In this document: piece by piece, positions 12,340-23,133 of the stretch
How the letters are laid out: each line of letters begins with the position of its first letter
Numbering within the stretch: the stretch's first letter is position 1
From: Platerodrilus igneus
Lineage: Eukaryota; Arthropoda; Insecta; Coleoptera; Lycidae
Reading direction: 5' to 3'
DNA length: 64,000 nucleotides
Assembly: GCA_036346225.1 (NCBI GenBank)
Contig: JARFIW010001341.1
Span: 434,001 to 498,000, forward strand
Position numbers and translations under genes: made by a program
The notes under the pieces: model-generated
The model's database searches: none
What the model saw: the letters and a program-made list of their open reading frames with translations, nothing else
What the model was told of the DNA's origin: nothing

Positions 12340-12880
12340 CTTTTCCAAAACGCTTGCCAAAGATCAATCCCAGTATACAGCATATGACCGAAAACTCTTT
12401 TTGATCTATATAACGATAAATCAGTTTAAAGCACATTTGAAAAAAGGAATTTCACGATCTTCACAGACCACAAACCACTAACTTACAATTTTCAACAAAA
12501 ACTGGAAAAAAGACAATAAGATGTCTTCATTACGTAAGCCAATACTCAAGACATTTAGCACACTGCTGATTAAAAATATACACTCTCTGTGTTAGAAAGT
12601 ATTAACTTGAGCAACTGACATTCTCAAAACAAAATAGCAAAGAGTCAGGCAACCTTCAGTTAGATGGCAACAATAGGCTAACATTCAAACTAATAAAACC
12701 CCAAAGTCTAATCAAGGAAATCTACCGAGGCATCTCTACAACAGATTGACCCTTCAGACAAAAATTTATATAAAGAAGCCTTGACACACTTCCACAATTT
12801 AGTTCACACAGGAATCAAGGTCACCTCGAATTTTAACTTGACTTAGCTTTAAAGCAGACTTACAATTAGGAAGGATGCTA
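12340..12880 (+). pseudogene. Ty3/gypsy pol fragment: RNase H and integrase zinc region
   Basis: Near 12370 the translation YTAYDRKLFLIY, followed after a frameshift by FTIFTDHKPLTYNFQQKL, is the RT-associated RNase H of Ty3/gypsy elements. A segment near 12777 (LTHFHNLVHTGIKVTSNF) corresponds to the H-C zinc-binding start of integrase. Stops and frameshifts are frequent. The integrase core of probably the same copy resumes at 14250, so about 1.3 kb of other sequence lies between. Described only; inactive. Confidence 0.7.
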
Positions 12881-13069
12881 TTCTTAATAACAAGCCCAAC
12901 TTACTAGATACATGCTATCACCTACGGAGAGTGGGGGGATTCACCTACATACCAAGAAAATAAAAAAAAGCACGTCGCCCACGATTATCTATTAACAAAT
13001 TAAAGTAAATAAAGGATTCTGTACAAACAAATAAAAGCAATAAATTAAGCGTTATTATTTCAAAGCAAA

Positions 13070-13375
13070 CAATTATGTAATACGAACAATTTAGTACTTT
13101 AGATACGAAGTGCGCATCTCGTATTTTACACAAATAAAATTAATCAGTACTAAATAAACATGTGAGAGCTTTTTTCAAGCGTTTTTTTTTTAAATTGCAC
13201 CTAATACTTTTTATAAAATAAATTAATCAGTAGGAAAGAATTAACGTGTGAGAGCTTTTGTCAAACATTCTTTTAAATTGTACATAGTACCGTTTATAAA
13301 ATAAACCAATCAGTAGAAAAGAAAAAGTGTGTCTGTCAAACATTTTTAACAATGGTACATCACACCTGTAGAGCG
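13070..13375. repeat. Diverged tandem repeat, ~85 bp unit, 3-4 copies
   Basis: Recurrent blocks: GTGTGAGAGCTTTT, then a T-run, then TTTATAAAATAAATTAATCAGTA, seen from about 13110, 13160 and 13245, with a truncated last unit near 13328. Units differ by substitutions and small indels. No coding potential. Confidence 0.75.
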
Positions 13376-14249
13376 ATAATATCGCTTTTCAGCAACAAAC
13401 AATAGTCCTACAGTGACTCGTTTCTTACCACGTAACTACACCAAACGCTGAGACAGAATGTGCCCATGATATACACAAAAGAAAACAAGTTGTATACCTG
13501 TATGTGTCTGGATACTTAGCTTGTAATCCGTCAGGAGTGAGTCAGCATAGCAACGCCACGGTAGCCAGGATCCATTCGCCTTCCCACCATAACTGCAGCA
13601 GTGGTGTACAGATAAAAGCAGTTGGTCTACGTCAACGAACAGTTGGGCCTACAGAAAGAAAGAACCTATTTGGTCTCCAGCTAAGAGCTAAAAAGAGAAT
13701 CTGATTAGAATGGATAAGCGCGGGAAAACTCACCAATACATGCACGATATCTCCTACTTGTCGAACAAAAAAAACGTGCATTGCTTTTGAAGTACTGTGA
13801 CGAATAATGTAGAAAATATTTCAACGCACAAGCTGCAGAATCAAATTCAAAATGGGTTCAAATAACATGAGTTTGAACTGCAATCCTCACGTTATCAAAA
13901 CGCGATTAGCAAACTGGAAAACACGCTATCAAATACTGGTAGGATCTATTATTTCGACAAGTTTTTAAATGGGGAACACAAGAGAAAGCAATTATATGTT
14001 ATCAGAATGTTTAACAAATTAACGGATACCTAAAACAAGGTATTGACTATTTAAATTATCGTATAAATTTTCGTTTTACAAGCAAAGTGGATTTGAGTTA
14101 AAACTATGTTAAGCGGGCTTATACTGAACAGATACATTATATAGGATATTGTTGAAGAATTTAAGAATAGAAACGGAATTTATTCGAACGGGTAATGAAT
14201 TAACAAAAGAAAAATTTAATTTATGTAGAAAAATAAACGTAACATGTTC
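13376..14249. other. Unresolved retroelement debris
   Basis: A GC-richer patch at 13500-13690 has a 66-codon open frame (13504-13704 +) I do not recognise. The stretch 13845-14060 is a diverged reverse complement of 20330-20560, so it belongs to a dispersed repeat. It separates two parts of a gypsy pol and is probably an insertion or part of the same element. Confidence 0.45.
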
Positions 14250-14485
14250 ACGTGGTAATTGTGTCATGAGGTAGCCAAATGCAATACCATTACAAAATAT
14301 GGAAGTGGAAATGATTGCCAGAGCATTTATAGAACACTAAGTATTACGTTTTCGTTACAAGTGGTGACAGATCAAGGTAGATATTTTACAATCACAATCT
14401 ACCCACCCGCAATCTAATGCAATAGTAGAATGCTTTTATGGACAATTAAAAAGTCTTAACCTACTACAAAGCAGAACGATAATCA
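14250..14485 (+). pseudogene. Ty3/gypsy integrase catalytic-core fragment
   Basis: Translations in alternating frames give IPLQNMEVEMIARAFIEH, then TDQGRYF with the second catalytic Asp, then a YHPQSN-like segment (THPQSNAIVECFYGQLKS) carrying the third acidic residue. This is the DDE integrase of gypsy elements, which joins cDNA to host DNA. Frameshifts between motifs show decay. A likely 3' LTR follows at 14950. Confidence 0.8.
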
Positions 14486-14949
14486 CGGTCATATTCTTGG
14501 TATTAGAAAAATACGGACAGAAGACAGGAACAATAGCCAAAGGGTTAACATTTGGGGAACCTCACATTGCTTGATGCAACATCTAATCTAATTCACCCCT
14601 AGTTCCCCAACATAATACCACTTTCTTTAATAAAATATAACTCCAGTTGACGGTATAAAGCATAGGCAAGAGCAAACTTTCTTATCCAAACAATTAAATG
14701 GTGCCACCATGTTCTCACACATAATGGTTGCAAAAAGAATCTGTATAAAAACACATGAAGGCACTTATAATCATTAAGAACAACAAAAATGTCTCTGTTG
14801 AGCAGAAAAAACTTAAAGCAAAAGTTTTAATCGATTTAATAGAACCTGCATACGTAACAATCCAACAGAATGAAAGTGGCAGCAATAATTTTAAAAGAAG
14901 AAGCATATATAACGTGTACTATGTTATGTATGGTAATACTAAAAGGACT

Positions 14950-15800
14950 TGTTAGGCTGTAACCATTTAAAAGAAAGAAAACCATTGATACTTTATTAAA
15001 TATTGTAACAAATTACACAAATACCACATGAACCCGTACATTCACAGGATAGACACCAGACCCCTTCTAACCCAACTTCCAATACTTCACGACCTGACTG
15101 CTGTTCACCACTAACTAACATTTCTACACAGACGTTGCTGTTACTTACCTTTAATGCACTACACCAACCTTCTCTTAAACTGAAGATACTACGATTTACA
15201 AGTCTAACATAACGAGTTATCTAGTGATGTGTTGAGACTGTGACGTTTTATTTTGTAAAGCTCTCATGTAATAGTGTATTAATTTAGATTTAGGGACTTT
15301 TTAAAACTCTGCGTGGAAAATTCCCCGCAGATTATCAAAATACTGCTGATACGGTGAAAACCATGATTTGTTAACGTTCGCACGATTGTTGACGTCATTG
15401 ACTTATCTTTGCAGTCGCGAACATGCTGATGGAAAAGTTCACCCATGGGAACAAGTTTGGTTCCCATCAGCACATGCGTTGACCTTGGTTGGAGGAGATA
15501 TAAGTTTTATGTGAGGAATGCAGTATAGTGCAGAACATTACCGTACCACCTTCCCTGGATTGAACATTACTGTACCACCTTCCGTAGAGTGAACACTACC
15601 TTACTGCCGTCTGTATAGTGTTGACATGAGTACTTCATTCTCGTTCTCACCCTTTTTACCTATCCTTATCGTATCGTTTGGCGAAGCACCACAAGCAACA
15701 ACCCTTGAAAAAGCAGCTAGAAATCACAAGGTGACAGAAAGGAACCAATCCCCTGAGCACGATGACCGTGCCCAATTGGAATGACATTTATGACATTTAT
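14950..15800 (+). mobile_element. Probable gypsy LTR
   Basis: Begins TGTTAGGCTGTAACC, and the first 170 bp recur at 28128-28300, preceded in both places by GGTAATACTAAAAGGACT. It lies downstream of integrase in the orientation expected for a 3' LTR. Two near-repeats of a 38-bp unit (ACCGTACCACCTTCC, 15540-15600) lie inside. The 3' border was not found, so 15800 is approximate. Confidence 0.55.
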
Positions 15801-16920
15801 TTAACTGGGTTTTATTAGGAGGCGGTTGTACGTTAAGAGACCTACGCAACTTTAATTGACGACAGACATTAAGCAAGAACGTATCGCTGGATGTGAATGG
15901 CTAACCAATAATTCCTTCTCAGTTTCAGATTCTTCATCTTTAGCTTCTGGGCACCATGGAACCATATAATTTGTAGCCTGTAATTCCATGACCAACTCAT
16001 TATTTTCATTGTCTGATTTCCAACGGCAATAGGTACTACTCCTGGTATTAGTATGTATTCGGTTTTCCAGGTTATAGGCATAAATGTATGTTACTTTGTC
16101 ATCGACTAACATTACGTACGTGTTGATTTCTAAGATTTTAGTTTTTCCCCTTTTCCATACTGGTTTTCGCAGTAATGTGACATATACTAGTTCTCCTTCG
16201 ATACAGGCATTTAATGCTCGCCTTCAATTCTTCGACTATATGACAATACTGCATGGCAATGCATCTGCAGAAGTGACTATACATAACAATGGATCAAACT
16301 AACACAGTACTATGCTTGACTCAAACATTAGTTTTTTACTAATTTCAAAAGATGTTTGACAAGGATTTGTTCAAACAAATGGTTGCCGTCTCTGCATGTA
16401 AATATATTATTTTCGCTCGTACTTATTAAATTTTATATTCATCTCTGTATTCACAGTTATTTGCATATTTTTTTAATGATTTCGATGGCCCTCTCAATTT
16501 CAATGGTTATTTATTCATTACCCTGTAAGATTTTTATTAAAACATCCAGATATAAATTTAAATATTTCATATCTATTCTATTTCGATATGGCATTAAAAT
16601 CTGATATTTTATTATTAACATCATACACTTTTTTTAAGCATTATACTAAATTCAAGAAAGTAGTATTCGGTTATTAGAACATGTGTTCTCAGAAATATTA
16701 CGATGTGGAAAACGTGTTTTTTGCAAGATTGTTTGCAAACATGGGCTTCAATCCATAGAAAGTTTCTGGTTTGCTTATCTTTGCACAATATTGAAACAAA
16801 TAATTTTGTCTGGTTTAGAAAAGTAATTCAAGCATAGTGAACGAAAATTAAGTTGCTTCTTTTACAAAGAGAATAAAACCAATGACCGGTTTGGCTTTTG
16901 GAAATTACTGCATCCACGAT
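15801..16920. other. No recognised gene; a GC-richer open frame of unknown nature
   Basis: On the - strand 15852-16112 is open for 86 codons (contains YMVPWCPEAKDEESETEK), with a second frame open across the same span. I do not recognise it; its position between retroelement parts suggests transposon origin. The rest is AT-rich. Confidence 0.35.
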
Positions 16921-16924
16921 TGCA

Positions 16925-17780
16925 TGTACTTTATCCTTGTTGGGCGACACCTCTTAGGTGTTTTATTGATATTTACTCAGATATTGTATTGTAGTTTCTG
17001 AATGACATTTTCCATATTCCTAATGCATTCTCCTAAGTTTTGACCTCCTATAATGACATCGTCAATGTAGTTCCCTACCATACGTAAGTTTACTAAACTC
17101 TACCCATTAATGATTGAAATATTGCAGTTGCACTAGGAATGTCATAAGGAAAACGATATAGAAACAGTCCAAACTGCATATTAATGGTAAGTAATGGTTA
17201 GGTGGCTCCGTGGCGTAGTTGGTATCTGTGTGACTACTACGCCCAAGGACCCGGGTTCTAATCCCGATACGGTCCACTTGAAAAATGTTAGGCGAACATT
17301 TTTCATAAATATTACGCCCTCGTTCGGAAGTGTGTGACTACTACGCCCAAGGTCCCGGGTTCGAATCCCGACACGGTCCGCTTGAAAAATGTTAGGCGAA
17401 CATTTTTCATAAATATTACGCCCTCGTTCGGAAGAGAGGTAAAACGGAGATCCTGTGTGTGAGTGTTGTCACGTACGTTAAAGATCCCTACCTTGCTTCG
17501 AACAGCAAGGGTTCGGTAAAATTCCAAATTTTCCAGATAAAAAAAAAACTCGCTTCCTGGCCACTGTAGTACCTTCAGGTGGAGCATTTGAAAATCACAT
17601 GTAAGGTAAGTAACGGTTGGGACAATTCTCCTACAGGGTAAGTATGCATTGCGTAAGTCCAATATTGTAAAATAGTAAGCATTTTGAACATTTAGAAAAA
17701 CGTCCTCTAATAGAGGTATGGAATAATAATAGTTATTTATGCAACAAGTGAGTAGAGTAATACTCTTTTTCACGAGTAGG
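16925..17780 (-). pseudogene. Ty3/gypsy reverse transcriptase, split by a SINE
   Basis: Read on the - strand, 17620-17770 gives YYYSIPLLEDVFLNVQ and FTILDLRNAYL (RT palm with the first catalytic Asp). Then comes the SINE (17200-17604), then MQFGLFLYRFPYDIPSATAI and YIDDVII, the YxDD active-site motif, at about 17050-17075. The two halves become contiguous when the SINE and one copy of its target duplication are removed. Small frame breaks show it was already ageing or decayed later. It is the copying enzyme of an LTR element and is inactive here. Confidence 0.85.
17200..17604 (+). mobile_element. SINE insertion with 14-bp target duplication and internal 104-bp duplication
   Basis: Flanked by GGTAAGTAATGGTT (17186-17199) and GGTAAGTAACGGTT (17605-17618). 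It carries A box TGGCGTAGTTGG, B box GGTTCTAATCC and the family body. Segment 17227-17330 is repeated at 17331-17434, so the first head-and-B-box region occurs twice; without the repeat the element is about 301 bp, matching array units. It lies inside a gypsy RT gene and is therefore younger than that copy. Confidence 0.92.
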
Positions 17781-17920
17781 AAAATTTGACGACACGAGCC
17801 GAAGATGAATGCGGCAATTCCTATGAGTGAAAAAAACTTACTTTACTCGAGAGTTTCATACAAAATTTTTTTCTATGTCGGTAGATAAATAAATTCAATA
17901 AAATCGTCATTCATTTTTAT

Positions 17921-19135
17921 TTATTTAGTAACACTAATATTAAATGTATAATTTTGAGCATTAATAAATTGTAGTGAAGGTGGAAAAGGTGCTATATTAG
18001 TATTCAAATTGTCAACATTTAATGAGTTTATGGAAATAATATCTTCTGCAGTTGTATTAATACTCATTGAATTGTAAGCAGGCAGTTGAACATTTTTGTG
18101 ATACGAACTCGAAGTGGTTCCTGCTAAAATTTTTGTAGCAGAATCCATTTTATTTTACATCAAGTCATCTACGTAACCCTCTGCAACTGTACTGGATTTC
18201 CATCCAGCGTGCTTTTTTAGTTGAATTAAATCACCACCAGAATCTGTCAATAGAGATGCGGAAGAACGTCGGAATGCATGTCTAGTGTAGTTTTTTGGGT
18301 TAGGTAAATTCAAATATGTTGTTATAAGTGCAAGGAATTTTGAAAAGGTACTTATACCTACAACCTGAGTTTTGCATTTTCCATTGCTATATTGTAAAAA
18401 GAAATGATCAGATTATATTGATGGGTCGTTGGGTTTTATATTTGTTATAAATCTTTATAAAATTTAGTCTATTGTAAAATATTTTACCAATTACAGTAAA
18501 TAGACGTTGAACATGTGTTTCCGTATCTGGTACTGTAATTATTAAAACAGTTCCAGTATTATTAATATCTTCACACTTCATTTTATATAATTCATCCCTC
18601 CACAGAACTCCCTCGATTCTGAATATTGAAGCAACCTAAAACGTCACACCAATAATATAAATTTGTATTAAATTTCATGTTGTCAATGATATACCTTATG
18701 CATAAGATAATCACCATCATTAGCTTGTAACAAAAACTTATATATTTCGTCTCATAGAAATGTTTTGGATTTTTTGGGTCTAGTTCCAATTGTTTTATTT
18801 TTCAAATATGCAATGAGTTTCGAATATTTAATGATGTCCACATCGTTATCTACCAGTAAGGTGCACTTCAGTTTAGAATAAGTCTACCAAAGGGTTGAAG
18901 TCTTCCATATTTTAGATTTCGATTCAAAATATGCTAATAATACTCTTTCTGTGAAGCTGGTAATGCATTTTTTAATACGCCAGTCCATAAAAAAGTTATA
19001 TTCTTTTAAATACTGCTCCTTGGATTTCTCAGACAAAAGATTCATTGTAGCTGCATTTGCCGCTTGAACTACATCTTCAGGTGTGCAGACAAATGACTCA
19101 TCACTATCATTATCCATCACTCTACTTTTATTAAC
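17921..19135 (-). pseudogene. Tyrosine recombinase of a Crypton-like transposon
   Basis: On the - strand the N-terminal core-binding part (from 19120) reads MMDNDSDESFVCTPEDVVQA, then SEKSKEQYLKEYNFF. After two in-frame stops (near 18880 and 18770) the catalytic part follows: EGVLWRDELYKM (first Arg), KTQVVGISTFSKF, HAFRRSSA (His-x-x-Arg, His codon 18278-18280), GGDLIQLKKHAGW (His/Trp box) and AEGYVDD (nucleophilic Tyr, codon 18173-18175). A 59-bp GT-AG intron at 18636-18694 joins YLMHK to VASIF in phase. A stop after DDLM splits off a tail of about 75 codons to 17921. No reverse transcriptase is nearby, so it resembles a Crypton (DNA cut, circularise, reinsert) rather than a DIRS element. 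Borders are unknown. Nearly all catalytic residues survive, but the stops make it a pseudogene. Confidence 0.82.
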
Positions 19136-19679
19136 GGGATAACAGGTAGCTTTCTCGAATCGTTTAAGAACAGTTTTGATAAGTTAGATGATAAATTGAT
19201 GACATAGAGCGAAGCATTCAAAGCACACTACGTTTACAGGAAACACTTTTAATTGCGTTAAAAGTGACACGCTACGACTCTCTTTTTAATGCAAAAGCAT
19301 GAAAAATAAACTACTAGAACACTTTTTTTTAACGCTTTTTGATCGATTCAATAATCACATACTTTATGAACGAAAAATAATTTGAAAAAACACAAGCTTA
19401 TAACGGACGTGAAAAAACACTTTTTAAATTAGGTTTAAACGTTTTTTTAAATAAATACACACAAATGCGAATGATACCTTGCCTCTTGGGTTGCGCAATA
19501 TCTAGATTTGCATATACACTATGACTAACAGCTACTGTAGTACTTTCCGCATCCATACTTCTTATTTCTTTTTCTATTTGTTTGCTCATTGTATATGGAA
19601 TTGTATACAGCTTGTGAACGTATATTTTTCCATACTAATTCAGTAATCCATTCTAAAAGGACCTACACGTTGAAGAGTT
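19136..19679. other. Region upstream of the Crypton-like gene
   Basis: A - strand open frame, 19398-19589 (MDAESTTVAVSHSVYANL), could be an upstream exon or a second N-terminus of the recombinase element, but there is no clear splice link. A small hairpin, CACTTTTAA..TTAAAAGTG, lies at about 19245-19268. Confidence 0.35.
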
Positions 19680-20175
19680 TTAGAATACTAGAACAGGTAG
19701 GATGGCTTGCGTGTTTCAGTGAGCTAAAAAACTGAACTACAGGTTTACTCAAATTAGTGGGGCCGAGCAAGGAACCAGACTAAGGCAGGTCCCTGAAAAA
19801 GGGCAACAGCTTCTTCGGTACTTAGAGTGGTAGAGACCATAGGAGTCAGTATGGCATTCTAAGACACAATACAGACACAATACTAACAAGTGCAAGGCAA
19901 CGGGAAACTACCACAAGGCCTATGGAAAACAGGCTGAAGAAATACTAGGAAAAGATCAATTTGGGTTTAGAAGGAACATGGGAATACAGAAAGTCATTTT
20001 AGATTTAAAGATGATAATAGAAAAAATAGAAAAAGAGAAAGCGTGTATATAGGGTTTGCAGATCTTGGAAAAGTATTAGACAATGAAAATGGGAAAAAAG
20101 TTCAAAATATTTAAAAAAATAGGAATAATTTATAGGAACAGACGTATGATACATAGCTTAACAAAGAGCAAAGGG
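19680..20175 (+). pseudogene. Non-LTR retrotransposon family A, rearranged 5' and RT fragments
   Basis: 19685-19790 matches the 5' region of the longest copy (reverse complement of about 38345-38460, sharing ACTAGAACAGGT and GGCTTGCGTGTT). It then jumps to RT segments: FGFRRNMGIQKVILDLKM near 19960 and KKIGIIYRNRRMIHSL near 20105, the latter matching [16 protein letters not shown] in the copy at 36400. Endonuclease and most of the RT are deleted. Confidence 0.7.
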
Positions 20176-21266
20176 CATGTTACATTCATTTTCGGCGGTT
20201 TTTGGTTAATTCATTTACATCGATTCCATTTCTACTCTTTAATACGTCGACAAGATCCTGTTTACAATAAGTACGCTTCCTACTAATTTTCATTTTAAAC
20301 TTATTTATTTCATAACGAAAAGTTTATGCTAAAATTAAATAGTCAATACCTTGTTTAAAGTATCCGTTAACTTGTTATACATTATGACCGCGTATAATTG
20401 ATTCTTATGAGATTTCCATCTAAAGACTGGTTGAAATGAGGTATTGAACTATCCGATAAAATCACGTTTTCAAGTTTTCTAATCTCGTTTGATAACACCA
20501 ATATTACGTTGAACTCTAGTTATTAGTTAAATGAAGTAATACTCGTTTTCTTTTCTGAATTTATAAAAAGCACTCGTCCTGATTGTTAGATTCTTCGTTC
20601 CCGTTTTTATGGAATTTCGTGCATGCAGTACTGCGTGGTAAATAATTGTGGTTTTACAAACATGTACATTTCGGTGGCACTAAATTAATTTACCTGTGAT
20701 TATTCTAGCTTCCTCCAGTTGGCCTAACGATCAGTTCGAACCATCGCTCCTGTGAGCACGAGAGAACACACATGGCGCGATTTCACACACAGCTGGTCCA
20801 CTCCATACTTAGAGGCGGAAGCCAGCCTACAACTTGGACGTGGGCGAGTCTTTAGCCCAATTTTTTTTTTGTTTCTTTGTTGGCACTACTCCTGGGAAAG
20901 GATCACACCCACATGTTTATCAGGCTCAACTTGAAGCCTACACTTGGTAGTTGTGAACATGAGCATCGTTTGACGAGATATTACTTATCCTTAATATTGT
21001 ATGTACAGTGACCATCACACATCCGTCATGGTATACTTACGGTGGTAATGTCTACAAAGGGAGGGTTTCTCTGTTTTTTTCTGTATTTTTGTTTGGGGTT
21101 GTAAAATTTTGTTAATTTAGGCAGCGTTGTTGCATTTAAGATATGATTTAAAGCTGTTGTTTTTAGGGTAGTAATTTCTTGTTTGTTTGTAATTAATGTG
21201 GGGGACCTAAAAACGGCAGCTCGCCATTGTATTGATTCTTTTATGTTACGTTCATTTTTCGCATTA

Positions 21267-21268
<2 letters not shown>
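20176..21268. other. Retroelement-like non-coding sequence
   Basis: 20330-20560 is related (inverted) to 13845-14060. 21130-21236 resembles 1290-1396 (shared ACCTAAAA-CGG-AGCTC-CCATT). These are probably leader or untranslated parts of an LTR family. 20700-20935 is GC-richer, with a 60-codon open frame I do not recognise. Confidence 0.4.

Positions 21269-21320
<52 letters not shown>
21269..21320. repeat. (TA)n microsatellite
   Basis: About 26 uninterrupted TA dinucleotides directly at the left edge of element X. A second (AT)n tract marks its other edge. Confidence 0.97.
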
Positions 21321-21323
<3 letters not shown>

Positions 21324-21650
21324 TGTGTTACTTGAGCCCCACGATTGGGCCTATCATAAAATGCTGTGATATTTCAGCCCCACGACTTGGGCGTACACAA
21401 AATGTCGTGATATTTTCGCCCCACGATTTTAGGCGTCATAAAATGCTGTGATATTTTCCGCCCCTCAACTTGGGCGTCATAAAATGCTGTGATAATTTTC
21501 TCAGCCCCTACGATGGTTTTATTTATTTTTATTCCCACAGTTGGGCATGTCATAAAATGTCGTGTTATCCCCTTTATATTATGCCCCGCAATTTGGACAG
21601 ACCATAAAATGCTGTTTTATCCCCTTTTACATCTAATCAAGCACTTGTGA
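21321..21650 (+). repeat. 41-bp tandem repeats with GCCC...GGGC hairpins
   Basis: Four regular units of 41 bp (approximate starts 21321, 21362, 21403, 21444) follow the pattern TG-CTGTGATATTTT, GCCCCACGACTTGGGC, GTCATAAAA. Two or three longer, degenerate units follow. Each unit carries a self-complementary GCCC/GGGC core. The inverted copy has equivalent units at 42230-42455. Confidence 0.85.
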
Positions 21651-23101
21651 AATGTTAAGTTAGTTATAGATTTTCTTTGCCTCAACTAGCTAATTCAATT
21701 AAATAAAGCAATTCTACAATACACAATATAATGATTAAATATTTACAACCTTTTAAAAATCTTCCCCTTTTTCAGAATATTTATATATGCCAGATTTAAG
21801 AAATTGAAGCCAGCAAAACGAGCCTTTTGTTATATTTAGAGACCTTTTGAAATGTTTCAAGATGCCTATTGCCTTTCATAAATTTATCAAAGAAACCCCG
21901 GTTTTGTTGGCTCGTACATTTGCGAAAAATTATTGAATTAAACAGAAATAAATTATATCAACATATCTAACCTGGAGTGGTTCAGTAGTTTCTCTGCATC
22001 CCCAAGAGTTTTCGTGTCCAGTCTGAATGTTTAGAGTCGAATTTAGAAGTCGACATCAAAACCAAAATGCTATCCAAATTGTTATTCAAAATCCCATTAG
22101 TTAATCCAATAAAAGGTTTTCCATCTCCGTAATTAACAAAACAGTAATAGAGCATTTACCATGTCAGTGATTAACAAATTAATTTAACAGGAGGTAATCT
22201 CCAGAATCGTCTCCAGAGTCGTGTCCATAGCCCTGTTTTATTTATTTTAGAAATTGTATAGTTTTACTAAATCTGGTTTACTTACGTTTATAATAAATCG
22301 GCTTGCTTACACAATTTTTACACTTTTATAAAAATTATTTTCATTTTACTTTCGTTTAACTGGCTACGTGAATAATTTAGCACTTTTGAGTATCGTGACA
22401 GCCCAGTTTCAAATATATACTAACTCGTTGCTCAATTGTTATCGTATTTATAGGCCTTGCCCCTTTGTTTGCTATTCGTTGTTTTCACGTGTTGGGCGAC
22501 ACATTTGTCTTATCTCTTGTGTACTTCAGAAAATTTTACCAATTGTTTAGTTCAAATACTTGGAAGAACGCTTAAATCATCATGTATTCATGTATTCATT
22601 CACATACCATGTAGAAATCCCAGAAATTTTGCGTTCATTAAATCACGTATTGATTGTTATTTGCTTATTCTAATCTAAACAGAAATAAATTTGGAGTTTG
22701 TTTATTTCCTAGTTAAATTGGATTTTTGAACAAATGTAATACTTTATGTCACGTACAATAAATATTCAAATAATGCGTAATTTTTGCCTGCGTTTATGAT
22801 GATGTATTTGACGCATTTGTTGAATGTTTATCTAGCCAATTCATATAGGTTTTCCATTGATTTAATTTTGATGCATTTCGCTACATTTTTAAATCTTATC
22901 TTTGCTCGTAACTACTCTTGGATATGCGTTTAATCTCTTGTACTATTATATACAGTGTGCACTCAACTAACAATATGTATAGCGACTTATTTACTCTTAT
23001 AATATCTGTAATTATGTGCTTTTGTTATTTGGAAGTTTCTCTTGTTTATTCTACGATCCTTATGACTTAACCTACCCCTAAATTAACCCTATAATTATAG
23101 C
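21321..23101 (+). mobile_element. Unclassified element X, copy 1
   Basis: The whole segment matches, in reverse orientation, 40700-42457. Shared blocks in order: tandem hairpin units (21321-21650), GTTATATTTAGAGACC near 21830, the CAGGGC boundary near 22240, TCTAGCCAATTCAT near 22830, TATACAGTGTGC near 22950, and the end motif CTTAACCTACCCCTAAATTA near 23070. No open frame encodes a known protein. Both ends abut (AT)n tracts. Class unknown; non-autonomous if it is a transposon. Confidence 0.7.
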
Positions 23102-23102
23102 A

Positions 23103-23131
<29 letters not shown>
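23102..23131. repeat. (AT)n microsatellite
   Basis: About 15 AT dinucleotides at the right edge of element X. They are flanked by partly inverted sequence (CCTAAATTAACCC before, GGGTTAAATTTAGGG after). Confidence 0.95.

Positions 23132-23133
<2 letters not shown>

Noticed and set aside
21269..21650. CRISPR-like array (regular repeats at 21.3-21.65 kb)
   Set aside because: Units are contiguous with no unique spacers, and this is a eukaryotic sequence. They are simple tandem repeats with hairpins.
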